Shown one piece after another: positions 11,938 through 24,089 of a DNA stretch of 64,000 bases (the stretch's first letter is position 1; every line of letters starts with the position of its first letter). This DNA comes from Bradysia coprophila. Lineage: Eukaryota > Arthropoda > Insecta > Diptera > Sciaridae. Position numbers and translations under genes: made by a program. The notes beneath the pieces were generated by a model, which was not told the origin of the DNA, did not search any database, and was given only the letters and a program-made list of their open reading frames with translations. The stretch lies in NCBI RefSeq assembly GCF_014529535.1, contig NW_023503972.1, positions 2,046,001 to 2,110,000 on the forward strand. Direction: 5' to 3'.

Positions 11938-12662
11938 GTGACGCAAGTCCTATTACTAGGAAAAATTTCAATTTTTTTTTTTTTTTTCGTAGACTGCAGA
12001 ACCATATATACAGCAAATATTGAAGTTCTACAATTCAAAGACAAATGACTGCAAATTACCATTAAAAAAAACTAGGCTTCCGTACGAGTTCAACGAGCTA
12101 TCACACGTTCTTGCAGCTTAAAATTTGGCCACGCAAAAAATCTTCCAAGAAGCCCCATTTCCATACATTTTGGTCAATTTCAGTACTTTAAACGAAATGA
12201 AAAAATCCTACGTTACTTTGTTAGTCCGTCCGTCCGTCCGTCCGTCCGTCCGTGTTTCCTATCTTCTTAAGTATTCTTTAGATTTTGTTGAAATTTTGGG
12301 AGTAGATTCTTGTCGTCATTCTAAGACATTCCAGAAAAAAAAAATTGGGGGGAACCGGCCTCGTTTCGGAGCTAGGGCTCCTCGAAGTTCCCATATAGGC
12401 CGCATATAAGAACACCTTTGTTCGCTTTTGGTATTTGGTAAGCTCTGCTCGCCTCAATTTTTTTTCCTAAATTTAGTATTGTTTAAATTTTTAAATTTTT
12501 CAAATTTTTTTTTAAATTTATCATAAATTTTTTTGGTAAAATTTTGTTTCTAGAATTTCTTTGGTCAAATTTTTGCTGTTACAGTTTTTGCGTACAAGCG
12601 CAGAATGCGTCACCTCCAGTGATATCAGTTGTTTTGGAAGTATGCACAGGGACTTGCGTCAC
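11938..12662. repeat. TIR element with GTGACGCAAGTCC ends, copy 1
   Basis: GTGACGCAAGTCC (11938-11950) is perfectly inverted at 12650-12662. The same pair bounds 47524-48146. The interior has a GTCC tandem run (about 12222-12252) and no intact coding region. I see no clear target duplication, so the exact limits are provisional. Confidence 0.6.
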
Positions 12663-13102
12663 TTTTACTCTTTTGAGTGTTTTTGACTGATATTGACACG
12701 CAGTTTCCTTCTATTAGTCTCTAATAGCACATGGCACCTGTCCCAGTATTTCTCTCCTCTCCCTCTCCTCAATTTTTCAAAAAACATTTACCTCAGAATG
12801 TTTTCTTTTCGTCTTTTATCAATCGGTATTTCAGAAGATCATTCCATTGATTATCGTTCGTAATATTCGCAACGGGAAGAGACAGTCTACATTTTTGAGA
12901 TAATTGAAAGTTTAGTTACTACCTGTCCAGCACCACGTAATGTTGATAAGATAATATGCAACTTTTCTTAGCTTATCATCGATTACGACTATAAAATTAA
13001 CTTTTTCGATACAGTTTTTGGCAGTCCGCTTCTAGCTTTATAATTGTTAATTGTTCCGTTGTTGGATTACCACAGTGTGAAGTTGTTTAGTACTAATCAA
13101 AA
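12663..13102. other. 5' flank of the lipocalin gene
   Basis: No ORF of note. An AT-rich TTTATAATT sequence about 65 bp before the start codon could be a weak TATA element; this is not decisive. Confidence 0.3.
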
Positions 13103-13814
13103 ATGGAAAAGTTTGTGTTTCTATCAGTGCTACTTGCATCGCTTTTAAGCGTCAATGGTCAAGTTGTGTTCCCCCGTCAATGTCCCAATAATCCGATTAT
13201 GGCACCTTTCGTTCCACAACAATACGCCGGTCGTTGGTACGAAATTAGTCGCTACAACACTGAAACTCAAACGGATGGCGATTGCACTTTGTCGCAGTAC
13301 ACATTGGTAAATCCCCAACTTTTCAACGTTCAGTACAATATGCTTGTCGGGCCGCAACCGATACAAATTAACGGACAATCAGCTGTGTCCTTTCCCAACG
13401 AGGTTCCACTACGTGGTATGTTAAATCTATCATTTGGCGGTCCACCAACAACATCAAATTATTGGATTCTCGGCACGGATTTCGTTAACTATTCCGTTGT
13501 TTGGTTCTGTCAGAATCTGAATGTTACACACTCATCAGGTACTTAGTTAATTGGACTTAGGACATAGCGTTGAATAAGGTTTAACAAGGGTTTAATGTAT
13601 CCAATTTTGTAAATAGAAACTGCTTGGGTTTTGTCCAGACAACGAACCATTCCACCACCAGCTCAACAAGCCGTAGATTTTCTTATCAATCAGTTCTTGG
13701 TTCCAGCTCTATTGAGGCCGACTGTTCAAGATTTTGCTAGGTAACGTCGATAAGCTAAACTGTGTATTTCACCCAAACGTTGAATTGATAACAAATTTCA
13801 GATGCGGCAATTAA
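13103..13814 (+). CDS. Secreted lipocalin, apolipoprotein D / Lazarillo-like
   Basis: Exons 13103-13538, 13617-13740 and 13802-13814 (TAA) join in frame to 190 residues, the usual length for the family. Introns are 78 and 61 bp, GT-AG. Residues 1-19 are a hydrophobic signal peptide. The first lipocalin signature is GRWYEISRY at 43-51, with the invariant Trp at 45. Cysteines at 27, 61, in WFC near 134, and at 188 (DFARCGN end) match the two-disulfide pattern of insect ApoD-like proteins. These bind small hydrophobic ligands such as lipids or pigments in hemolymph or at cell surfaces. The ATG is the first in frame and directly precedes the signal peptide. An AATAAA lies about 70 bp past the stop. 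No neighbouring gene suggests its ligand. Confidence 0.93.
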
Positions 13815-13880
13815 AATTGGATCTGCGATTGGTCGTAAGCGTGAAACCATTGTGAAGAAAAAGAATAGTTCTGAGAGAAT

Positions 13881-13919
13881 AATAAAAAGATTTGCGTATG
13901 ATCTCTATACAATGAAATA
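13881..13919 (+). terminator. Polyadenylation signals of the lipocalin gene
   Basis: AATAAA near 13881 and again near 13914, both just downstream of the stop codon. Confidence 0.6.
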
Positions 13920-15677
13920 AACTGACCATCGACCAGTATATAAATTCTGAGTCTATTACTTACATTGATGCAGAATGATGCAAAGCCCTTTACTTCATTA
14001 ATATGTTATCCAAAACCACAATACTCAGAGTTTGTCCAAGACTGTTGTTGGGAAGGTAGCACCAATCGTCATTTTATTAGATGTGCGGCAACACAACACA
14101 TCTGATGATAGTCCGTTCAAGAAAATTCACCACATCATTACGCCAACGATAATCATCACGATATGTGAATTTTTTGTATGAAAAATCACTGTGTTATCAT
14201 CATAGCCTGGTGCCACCCGTGCATTATTTTTGGCTTTACCTTATCTTTACCTTAGCCTGAGTTCCGCAGTGGGATAGCTCTGAGCTATATATCTACACTG
14301 TGTTGTACAAGCTGCCAGCCGTCATATTGATTTACCGTGGTGAATTACGCTATACTCACATCTGCTGTAAGAGTAGGTAGGCATAGCATATTTTAGTCCC
14401 CGTGTATGGAATTTGACTCCGAGCGAACGTAATTAAACTTTCAACGAAAATTGCCCAATATTGATGTTCATCCGCTTTTAGCAGTCTTCTATTAACAAGC
14501 ACTCAGAATTTCGTTGTAAACTGTGTGATGAATTCATTTAACAGTTGCATTGTATGTCTTCATCAACTGAAATCTATCGCGTGCATCGAGTAATGAGAGT
14601 ATTCTCTTTGGCAATTTCGATTAGTCAAGTCGTTAGTAAACGTAAAAGTACCGCCACCGCCACTTATATACCATTTTTCAAGAATAATTATCGTCTATTG
14701 TACCTCACGACTGTAATTATAAATTTCCGAGGAAATATTATTTGAGTGAGTTTCCCAAAAGTGTTCTACGACCTATATAAGCGAACTAACAAAAAGCAGC
14801 AGATACACGTAGTGGCATCATCACGGATGATCGTTTAAAGATCGCGTCAGCATGTAATAGTACGTTACGTCCGTGGTTCCATATTTTTATTTTGACGAGT
14901 GAGGACGTTATAGCCCCAGCCCGATCCGAGTGGACTAGATTTTCCTTAATTTGACAAACACTAGATTTGTGAAAATTCAGAAAATTCAGATTCGCCTCGG
15001 GATACAATTTTCCAACTTTTCTTCCTATTTAATCGGTATTGGTAATGGTGTATTGAAGAAAAAACTCATAAGTAAGTAAGACATTTGCCCACTGTTTCGA
15101 TCTGAGAGAAAATTAAAAAATTCTTTCGACGTTTTGTATTAATATGCAGTTCAAAAGCATCGTTTCTTATCAGGCTATGGCGAAAATGGGACTATATACA
15201 ATACTGTAAAAGATTACTGCGAATATAAGTTGAAATGAAATTTCTGCTCATCAACAAACTTGCTAACTCGTGGCCAGTCTGTGCTACCTTAACGCGAACA
15301 AAGCAAGCATTCATAAGCCAAACATACCCATGTGACTTGAGTTTTTGATTCTTCTATACGAAGTGCAATGAATGTACATATTTGTTGAATTGTCAACAAT
15401 AGATGAATAAGCCACCATTATACTTGGTTAACTCACCCGAATGTTCTATGTAGATTTTCTAACACATATTACAGCAACATACCATAAATTTGGAGTATCA
15501 GAGTCAATTATACGAAATATTTTCAACGCGGATATCTGATATAAACACATTTACGATTCACACAGGTGGTATAGGTTTACTATCACGTTTGGAACACGTC
15601 CAATTCAGAGAAACGATCGCTGGTCGAATTCGAATGCCTTCCAAAAAAGGGTAACATTTTTGTTATTGTTTTTATTC
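13920..15677. other. Intergenic DNA with one dispersed repeat fragment
   Basis: No gene found. About 15075-15180 resembles 33305-33390; both contain CACTGTTTCGATCTGAGAG and TTAATATGCAGTTCAAAA, so a short dispersed repeat is present. Confidence 0.4.
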
Positions 15678-15806
15678 AGAATTAATTAAAATCTGAAAAC
15701 TGATACACAATTTTCATTTTATGTTTGGGTAGCATCCTAATTTAAAATATGGCACACATAAAATATAATGAAATTGTGTATCAGTTTACAGTTTTTAATT
15801 AATTCT
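15678..15806. repeat. Hairpin element
   Basis: AGAATTAATTAAAATCTGAA and its complement near 15780-15806 form a stem of about 45 bp with a loop of about 35 bp. It includes ACTGATACACAATTTTCATT pairing with the segment ending GTGTATCAGT. Confidence 0.7.
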
Positions 15807-16653
15807 AGATAACTAGGTCCCATCCTTTTGGGCGGATCAGGTCACTTGACTGATAATTTTTCCAAAATAATGTTGCTATTTTGTCATTTGCAAACTTCTT
15901 AATTACACTGTTATAAATAGGGCAGATTCCGTCAATAACGGTCTGTTGCGTCACAATTTTTAAGACTGAAAACTTTAGTTTCAAGAAAATATCGTAGTTT
16001 CAAGCATTAGACTGATCCTTCATCTATTGCCTCAAAGTGGTAAAAAATTGATCTGAGGTAACTGGTCATACAAAACTATTGCAATTGGCGGAGGTCTGCA
16101 TTTTCAAACCCATATTCTGCAGCGATCTCCGCTATCAAAATTTTGTCTCCGCCAATAACGGATTTATTCCATAGTTTTTCACGGTCTATCGTCTCCAGCA
16201 AGTTTTATTCTTTCACCATAAAAACTCAGGCGTCCGCTGATAGACGCTTTTACAGATTTTGAAAATTTACCATGAGCGAACCACCGAGTTGGAAGACAAC
16301 CAAAACTTTCACTATTTTCTGCCAGTCAATGCAATAATACATTAAATTATCAATTATCAACAGAGTAAAATCCTTTTTCTCTGGAATAGTTTCTAGAACC
16401 TTATACCGACATGGCCCATCTTCGAACTTACCCTCAGGAATCTTACTCCTCGAAAAAAATTCATGAAAATCGGTTGATTACTTGGTCTCAAGTTATCGTC
16501 GTGACAAAAAATGATTACAAACAATTACGTTTTTCATAATTTTTCATACATTGTCATACATTTTCATATATTGTATACAAACATTTTAGGGTATTTTCTG
16601 GCGTAAGACCCTTGACTTTCAGTCAAGGGAATGAAATGTGTATTTGTAAGGGC

Positions 16654-16882
16654 GAGTATACAGTTCGTGAAAAATGGTTGAAAAATTACTGGAAAATAGC
16701 ATACGGTCCAATGGCTGTGGAATTATAGATTTATATTTTAATGGTACCAATAGCGCAGTATTTGTATACCATTTCAATATTAATTGGTTACTGTGGACTG
16801 TTATTCCACACATTTTTCAACCAGTCTACCGTATGCTATTTTTCAGTAATTTTTCAACCATTTTTCACGAACTGTGTACTCA
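16654..16882. repeat. Hairpin MITE
   Basis: GAGTATACAGTTCGTGAAAA at the left pairs with TTTTCACGAACTGTGTACTC at the right. Arms are about 50 bp, continuing through GAAAATAGCATACGG / CCGTATGCTATTTTTC. Open frames on both strands here are only a consequence of the palindrome. Confidence 0.8.
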
Positions 16883-18616
16883 TCTTAAATGTATAATTCT
16901 GTAATTTGGTTTGAAAATAATATTGGCCAACGTACCGGTACCCTGAAAACTACAAATACACCATCACAAGTGGTGAAAACGTAATCAAGATCCAAGATCC
17001 TATTCGCATAAACGACTTCAAACTTGGAATCGTGTCAATATGTGAAAAAATGCAACAAACAATTTTGTGGTGTTCCGTTGTATAAAAGGGTCACGGTGGG
17101 GTTGAACAACTTTATTTTTCGAAGGTCGTGAACATGAGATATTTGAATTGAAAATGATAGAGGGATAGACGAGTAATTGGACACCATTTTGTAATAATCA
17201 AGTTTCAATAATCAAGACCATTTAAAAAGTCTTTAAACATGGTTATTGCAAAATGCTGCTGAATTAGCAAGCGAAATTGAAATCATTTTGCAGGGATGGC
17301 ATATAAAATTTCCAAGTATTAACTCTCTCATATGGGACACATGGGATACAGAAACAAATCTAATGGATTGTCAAGAATCCAAGTGGTGGTAAATGAATGA
17401 AAGAAGCTCCTAATATTCATTTGAGACCCAATACTCAACCAAGGGAAATTCAATTTGAGAAGATTCGATATCATCCCAAAGCTCGGCTACGCCTCGATCG
17501 ACAAATTTCACACAAGAAGTACCATTTCCATCATTTGCCCCATTGTTTGCCCCACTATTAAATATTTAGTTGAGATGAACAACATATAAGCCAAACATGC
17601 AACCAGCTGTACAAATAGCTCATATTATCTTTAGAACGTCGAAACTAAAGTCTCTTCGTCCGATAATGTAATTCTACTGTTCGCATTTAATATTAAATTT
17701 CTCAATTGAAAAACATTTCTATTTCACATTTTAACATTCATTACCCACTCTTCTATTACACAATATAACGTAAATTATGAGTGCTGCAATTTGTGCATGC
17801 TCTTCTGGTGATTTATTGACGTTTGACAATGAAATTTTCATTTTAAGGCTAACGGAAAGAGGAAGTTTTTTCCTATAATTTTTCAATTACTCTCGTGCTA
17901 TCTGAATTACACAGTCGGTCAATCTTTAGTGCTTATCGATAAGAGAATATGAATGTCACAATGACCGTTTCGATTTATTAACGGATGATGTTTAACCATT
18001 TTCTATCGCATCACAATGGAAATACGACAATTCGACTATTCGACCATTAAGTAATTCGACAACTGTGAGTGGGTGAGAGCGTTTAAAAAAGACATTCCCT
18101 TTTTATCGGATTATTCAAAATAGGTCCATTTCATGTCCGTCTTTTATAACATTCAAGTCACAGTCACACTATTATCGAAGGTGCAGTATAGCAATGTACA
18201 TTCCAGGTATGGCCGATTCTTCAAAATCTGTCGATTTATCTTGGACGCACTCATTATTTTTGTCAAAAGAATATGAGAATGGGTGCGTTGGAATCCGTTT
18301 TTAAAAACGTTATTTCATCCGAGGTGACATTAGATCATACCTGGGTGGTTTATATTCATTCCCATATAGTGGTCGAAATGAAGGAACAAGCGATCCTTAG
18401 ACCGAAAACACTATCAATTTTGCCTTGCTGAAATTGACAACTATGCTGCGTTTTCTATTGTAATCAGATATCCACTACAGGCTAAACAATTGAAAACGCA
18501 GCACAATTGTCGATTTCAATTAAAGAATTTCTGTGTGTTTTGGTCTTAATAAAAACAGAATGTGGATTGATGATGCGCGTTCACATTAAAATAATCTCAA
18601 GTTGTCCATGTCTCAA
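16883..18616. other. No recognised feature
   Basis: AT-rich intergenic DNA. A GCTCGGCTACGCCTCGATCG sequence (near 17480) resembles the apex seen in several palindromes, but no long stem flanks it. Confidence 0.35.
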
Positions 18617-18622
18617 TTTATT
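18617..18622 (-). terminator. Polyadenylation signal of the cysteine-rich secreted protein gene
   Basis: AATAAA on the minus strand, about 80 bp downstream of the stop codon at 18699-18701. Confidence 0.55.
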
Positions 18623-18698
18623 AAATTAAAAAAATTGGCTCATCGCTAAATCTAAAAATTTGTTCAACGAGTCCAGTTTATCTGTGTAGTTTCGTCAA

Positions 18699-19639
18699 CT
18701 AATGCTCACGAACTACGAGGCTTGAGGTGACACTTTTCTCATATCGGTAATACCTAGGTGCTGTGGAAACTACTCCCTCTTCAGTTTTACCGATAAACTC
18801 AACTTCTAAAACCTTGCCACGGGTATTGCAATGCGTGATGGAATTTTGCAACCAACCTTTACCGTTGTCCGTTTTTTGATTGAAATAATCAATTATTCTG
18901 TGGCAAAATTTCGCTGGAAAGGCAAATAGAAAATAATTTCCCAAAAACGCAAACTTTCAACGCACTGCAAACCAAGCACCGTTAAAAATCCGTTTTGGGG
19001 CTTTTGGTTTGTAGTGTGTTGACACGTTTCACAGTACGTACTTGCATCAGTTCCACAGTCTATCGGACACTGAATCATGACATGCGTACAATTACATTTA
19101 TCTGTTAACCAGTGGCTTCGGCAGTTCACTCCAAACATTTGGGTTTTGTCCTTGAATTGCTCGGCAATTACCTTCAATTTTTTTAATGGTCGATCTAATG
19201 TGAGCTTAGAATATGGATTGTATGTTGGATCCGGTTGTCCGCTGAATTCTAACGTAACCGTGTTGTTACACTGATAATGGTAGCATTTTTTTTCGGCACC
19301 GTTGAGCCAGGTTTTTTGATTTATTAAATCATAGAAACACTTGCACAATTCCCCTGGATCAAGAAAACGGTTAGTTCAGGCGTTCAAAAGCGAGTTATTT
19401 TTTTCAAATTTACGAGCTGTTTCGTGCTCATTTATTGGACCGTTAAATGTCACCTTTCTCACATTTCCGGGACCTACCCACCAATTGGAATTGAATGTAC
19501 GATTGCAGAAGTTGACTGTGGGGAAGTCTTGAACAATTTCGTACAAATCTCTTAGCGGTGGACTCTTTGGAGCACATCCGCAGGAGGCGAATGATCCAAC
19601 TACGAACGTAGCACAGAATATCAGCACTTTGAGAATCAT
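18699..19639 (-). CDS. Cysteine-rich secreted protein of related modules, unknown function
   Basis: Minus-strand exons 19639-19414, 19353-18973 and 18913-18699 (TAG) join in frame to 273 residues. Both introns are 60 bp and GT-AG. I placed the donors at CTC/gtaaat and CTTG/gtttgc because only these keep the modules in frame. Residues 1-18 form a signal peptide (MILKVLIFCATFVVGSFA), followed at once by a CGC motif. At least two modules align: LCKCFYDLINQKTWL...CNNTVTLEFSG, and FCHRIIDYFNQKTDN...CNTRGKVLEVEFIG. The first exon has a weaker relative (NFCNRTF...VRKVTFNG). The middle has eight Cys between residues 155 and 190. It is probably extracellular; I do not recognise the family. The second donor is the weakest point of the model. 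Confidence 0.8.
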
Positions 19640-19725
19640 TTTTAATAAAATTTAAAATTCAATTCGCAATAAAATTTTAACCTATTTTTACGCCGTAATT
19701 GGAACCAAATTGGTTATATCACTGC

Positions 19726-19735
19726 CTTTTATATA
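19726..19735 (-). promoter_or_regulatory. TATA box of the cysteine-rich secreted protein gene
   Basis: TATATAAAAG on the minus strand, about 90 bp upstream of the ATG at 19639. This leaves room for a start site near 19700 and a short 5' leader. Confidence 0.65.
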
Positions 19736-19739
19736 CTGA

Positions 19740-20214
19740 TTTGAGGACAAAACATTCGCAATAAATATTGATCTAAATACGTAAGCAGATGTAAATATAG
19801 TTCCATGGAATAATATGTTTTAAATGAGAATGCACCTAAATAAATATAATGGAAATGACACAGCTAAAATCGGTCTTTAACAGTCGTTGTGCGTATAAGA
19901 TATCGTTCACCAACAACACGGTTTCTGTAATCACTTATCTCCGCTACGTAAAAACCGTCTCTCCTGACATACTTTAGCCACATATCCCAATGCGAGTATA
20001 TACAGAACCAGTGAACGATCCCCAAGAAAAAGACACGCAATAAAATGTTTTGTGGAACAGACGCAACTGTGCAAATTCCAGCTTCTATTTCCTCAATATC
20101 AAGTCAACAATATTTTTATTTTTTAAATTTTATTTTAAATTCGTTTTAATGATGCAGTACTTGCAACAGATTAAAGGATCTGAAAACATAGTATATGTAA
20201 TGAACTGGAAAAGC
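19740..20214. other. No recognised feature
   Basis: AT-rich DNA upstream of the minus-strand gene. Confidence 0.3.
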
Positions 20215-20220
20215 ACTGTG

Positions 20221-20306
20221 TCATCGGGAAGCTCTTTGTCCTCGAGAAGATCTATGTCCTCGGGAAGCTCTGCGTCCTTGGGAAGCTCTGTGTCCTCGCT
20301 CTTCCG
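20221..20306 (+). repeat. 18-bp tandem repeat
   Basis: About four to five copies of a unit like GGAAGCTCTGTGTCCTCG. Read in one frame it gives a Ser-rich string, but there is no gene around it. Confidence 0.7.
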
Positions 20307-20424
20307 ACAAAAAATTGACATTGACCAAGCTAGTTATGGCCTTATAGGGCTCTATGTGGATCAAGTGATTTCCGGAACAATCTAGTCACAATTTATTTGT
20401 CTTCCAATTTCAGTCGAACCGAAA

Positions 20425-20600
20425 ATACTCGATATACTCGGATATGTGCGATGTTCTCGATATACTCGGATATATATATACGATATAATCGAATATAATC
20501 GGATATAGCTGATGTACTCGATTAACTCGGACGTAGAAGATGTACTAGATATACTTGGATATAGTAGATGTACTCCATATACTCGGATATATTCATACGT
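20425..20600. repeat. Degenerate tandem repeat of CTCGGATATA type
   Basis: Many imperfect copies of GATATACTCGGATATA. This explains the long open frames on both strands (20382-20865), which I do not take as genes. Confidence 0.65.
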
Positions 20601-20609
20601 CAGAATTGA

Positions 20610-22250
20610 ATTTTTGCGTAGACATTTTGACAGTTTCCCATGTGGAGGTATTTTGTCCCAAAAATCGGAGATTAAATGTCTGGTGTTTTTGTGTCCAGAG
20701 ATATTTTGTCGGTGCAATACCCTAGCAGGGGATATTTTGTCCGGGGATTTTTTATCCCAATACCGCCTTAGAGAGGTATTTGCATATGCATCGATTGGAG
20801 AAAGTTTAAAGGATTCACTTCATTCAATCGATGCGGATTCCACAATAGGGGTGTGCGATGGGTAAGGGACCGAGACTGGCGTAGTCCACAAAAAATTGTT
20901 TTCATCCCTGGATGTCAAATATCGCTTTTAAATTTTTTTAAAAATTGATTTACAACTTGCGTCAAATCAAAGAAGCTAAATTATCGAGTTTCCGGTTACC
21001 CACATATTTCGACCTCTACCAAAAACTTACTTTGAGATTTTTGTTAGCTGTATTAGTCTTATTCGACTAATTGGGGTCCAATTTAACAGGAAAAAATAAA
21101 AACCGAAAGAAGTTTGTCCAAAAAGTATGTTTCGTGAGTCGTCAAAGTTCGCCGACTATGAAAAATTTAGTGAATTTTAAACTTTGAAAATCTGAAATCT
21201 GGAGTTGACGTTGAGGTCTTTTACATAAATTCTGATAATTTGAGCAAAATCTGGGTTTCCCTGCTTTGACCAAAAATAGCTACTTTCGCTCCTTGACATA
21301 GAACCTTTCTTGTGAATTTTTTGGTCAATTGATCACCAAGGATCTGCGGTGTGGGTTACCAACCGCTGATCAATTTATATATGAACACATTAATACGTCG
21401 TTAAACCATACCGTTTATTAGTCCATTCATAAAAAACGTTCAACATTAATGCTCATTCAACGATATACACACGCTTTATACATCACCATACCGCTGGCTG
21501 GTTGCTTCATTTTCGGTGTCGTATAACAAATATTTAGTAACAATACACATGGTGACATGTGACCCGACTAAAGTCATCTCTCAAATGCTTTTTTTTTAAT
21601 ATAGTCATCAGTAGTGTACTGCATGTCGCGCTAAACAAACAAACATTAGAATTATGAGCATCACTGTTCTGTGGATCGTTATTTTCGAGTAATAAAATCG
21701 GAGTGAATTGCAGCAAAAAAAAATCGAAACGAAATCAAAACGGGCTTGAGAATAGAACATTTTCAGTTGTGAATTTGGTTCATGAGTTTAGCAACTGATA
21801 TAATATCAAAAATTATTGGTTTATCATTCGACTGGACCCTAACCGAACAAATTCTCTGAATCTCTTATCAAAATCGATGAATTGTTTGAATGAGGATCCC
21901 CGATAGTATATTGAATGGACATGAAAACGAATAGAAAACAATGTTCCAAGCGATATTGTTGTTAACCATTATATACCAGTTCAGTGTCGCTTAGATAACG
22001 ATTTTTTTAAATTTTAATTAAAATAAATTGGTTAATGAAAATCATTATTAATAGCTGGGTGAAAAGATGTCAGTGACTCGCATCTTATTGTGTCTATTCA
22101 TCTTACAATTTCGGATTACGTGTGGATATTACGAGTGAATGATGTGTAATTCAAAACAAGTTCATTGTCCAGCCATACATTATATTCAGTTCACTGTATG
22201 TATGTTATTGTGAAAGTATTGCGAACAGTTGAATTAGACTCAAGTTCGTA
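20610..22250. other. Intergenic DNA with a repeat fragment
   Basis: No gene found. About 21828-21915 resembles 24885-24975; both contain GAATGAGGATCCCCGATA after a stretch with CTCTTATCAAAAT. Confidence 0.4.
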
Positions 22251-22981
22251 CTTGATCATGAATATGCAAGCTGATTGATACATCTGTAGAAAAATGATTG
22301 CCTGTTTTCCAGTTTAACTGACTAAACATCGGAGGAAACGCTCCAAAAGAATACTGAAACAAACCAGAAACTAAGTTAAATGTGGAAACCACTGAAATCG
22401 GATCAATTCGAATTTTAGCTTCTGAAACATGCTCCAACCTGACCAAAAACAGTGCCCTTCATGGCAAATATTTTCCAAGGGCATAGCACTGCTTCTAGCA
22501 CGAACATTGTCAAAAAGTCTCTGAAAGTATGCGTGTTGCGTGTTTTAATTCACACTAAGAAATCATGACTCCTAACGAAAAACTGCAAGGCGTATTTTGA
22601 TTGCATAGGACTCCTAATATTTCTTATGTTCATGCTAGAAATTCTAAGGTTGTCGTTGACACGGCCACAACACTTTCGACCCAATATTTTTGAGTTGAAA
22701 CTGTCGCTAAACATATTGCTTTTAGCTGCCAGGTAAATCATATAGCGACTACGAACGGTCTCAATAACAGTTTTGGGATTGTGATTTCATAATAAAATTG
22801 TTGTGGTTCCAATGAATGTTGATCGCATTTCAAAGTTTACATACTCATCTCGCTGTCTCGCAGAAAACTCACCCAATCAAATAAGTCTTGCCAAGGAACT
22901 CACCGAACTCATCCTCTCAAACAAGACTCGATACCTCGCATAAAAACTCACAGAAATAACTCAAACGTGTCTCCGGAAAAC

Positions 22982-22989
22982 TATTTAAA
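22982..22989 (+). promoter_or_regulatory. TATA-like box of Irk2-like alternative first exon 1a
   Basis: TATTTAAA, 165 bp upstream of the exon 1a ATG. The same motif lies 164 bp upstream of the exon 1b ATG, in conserved context (CGACCGTTTATGCACAA / TGACCGTTTCTGCACAA). Confidence 0.5.
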
Positions 22990-23146
22990 TCGACCGTTTA
23001 TGCACAAATAAATTAAAAAGTCTTTTCACTAGTGGTGAATACAAAATGAGTGACTAAATTTCAATTTCAAAAGCAATCCACGTGATTGGTTATAGACTAT
23101 TGTTGATAAGTGAAAACAGTTTTTTGAGTTGGCACCCCTATCAGAA

Positions 23147-23400
23147 ATGTTTAAATTAACGTTTAAGAATGCATCGAATTCCGAAAAATCGCCGTGCAGC
23201 AATGAAAATAAAGAAAATAAAGATGAAGTGCGTGAGAAAATATTCCTCCGTCCAGGTACAATCGAAGAGGAACCGGATTCGGTATCTAGCATGATAAGCA
23301 ATCCGGCGTCCTTTCCGATAACAATCATCCCGAGCAGTAATATGTCGCGGTCAGGTACTCAAATCAGCATGAATCGATACAGTCGGCAGAGTAGTTCCAG
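23147..23400 (+). CDS. Irk2: Irk2-like alternative first coding exon 1a
   Basis: An open exon of 84 codons plus two bases, from ATG (MFKLTFKNASNSEK) to the donor AG/GTAAGT. The Ser-rich end SRSGTQISMNRYSRQSSS is conserved in exon 1b (SQSGTQVSMKRRETSS). Phase 2 at the donor fits the acceptor at 36846, whose first base completes an Arg codon, so the spliced channel would read [10 protein letters not shown] and be 465 residues with the short tail. The predicted N-terminus is cytoplasmic, acidic then Ser/Arg-rich. Joining to the channel is inferred from phase, strand and the absence of any other downstream acceptor gene; no transcript is available here. Confidence 0.7.
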
Positions 23401-23421
23401 GTAAGTTCGGACCAGGATGGA

Positions 23422-23635
23422 AATTATTAGTTTTCTTTACTAGGGAGGGAAAATGGACTTTCCGTGCCTAGGGAAAGGTCTTTTCCTCCTTCGTAAAGGA
23501 AAACGTCATACTACACTCGGGAAATAATTTGATATTTCATATCACGATGAGTAAAAGTACCTCGGGCTAAAGCTCTCTGACACTTTTACTCATCTGGATA
23601 TGAAATATGAAATTCCTTCCCTTGTATAATAATTA
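23422..23635. repeat. Hairpin element family D, copy 1 (insertion with paralogous empty site)
   Basis: The central stem at 23531-23609 pairs ATATTTCATATCACGATGAG with TACTCATCTGGATATGAAAT, with apex CCTCGGGCTAAAGCTCTC. The duplicate at 28920-28945 reads straight from GGATATGATTACTG to TTAGAAAATAAACAG, without it. A relative lies at 43190-43375. Confidence 0.8.
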
Positions 23636-24089
23636 CTATTTAGAAAATAAACAGAATATATCATCAGAATATCATGTGCGTGCATCCGTTCTAGGGCTTA
23701 TTGCCACGAAATATGTTACGTTAAGTATACCTGCCAAAAAAATCTTGCTACACAATGAATATTCGTGGGAATTTATTACAGTAAAATATACTGTAAATAC
23801 AGTCTTAAAAATTCCGTTAAATTCTTCAATTTTTTTTTTTCAAGAATTTCAAAAGATTTCTACGGAATTTTTAAGAATATAATTCCAAAATTTAGCTATG
23901 TGTTAACGAAAAAATTGTATAATGATATTTTCGATTCACGGGTTTGTATAAAAATTCCCCCCACCCCCGTTTTTTTTGTAAGTTGGATTTTCATACAGAC
24001 CTGGCTGTCAATAATATCTCTATCAAAATTTTTTGCTGTATTTACTTCATACTCACTCCTTCCAAGAATTTTATCGTCTGTTAAGACGT

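Larger units (their letters stand above)
22255..23890 (+). repeat. Segmental duplication, copy 1 (Irk2-like promoter and first exon)
   Basis: Matches 27610-29290 in order: GGAAACGCTCC (22333 / 27636), then ACGGCCACAACACTT / ATGGCCACAACACTT (about 22658 / 27790), the TATTTAAA boxes, the 5' leader, the coding exon with its donor, TAGAAAATAAACAGA, and a Phe-rich AT tail with GTGGGAATTTATTACA. Copies are about 5.5 kb apart. Copy 1 has an extra hairpin at about 23422-23635. Confidence 0.8.

Noticed and set aside
18913..18973. Continuous reading of 18893-19348 as the end of the cysteine-rich protein, stopping at Glu before TAA
   Set aside because: The third exon (18699-18913) aligns with the earlier module (FCHR..DYFNQKTDN) and joins in phase, so splicing is the better model.
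20382..20865. Opposed 111- and 117-codon frames
   Set aside because: Explained by the CTCGGATATA-type tandem repeat; no coding signature outside it.
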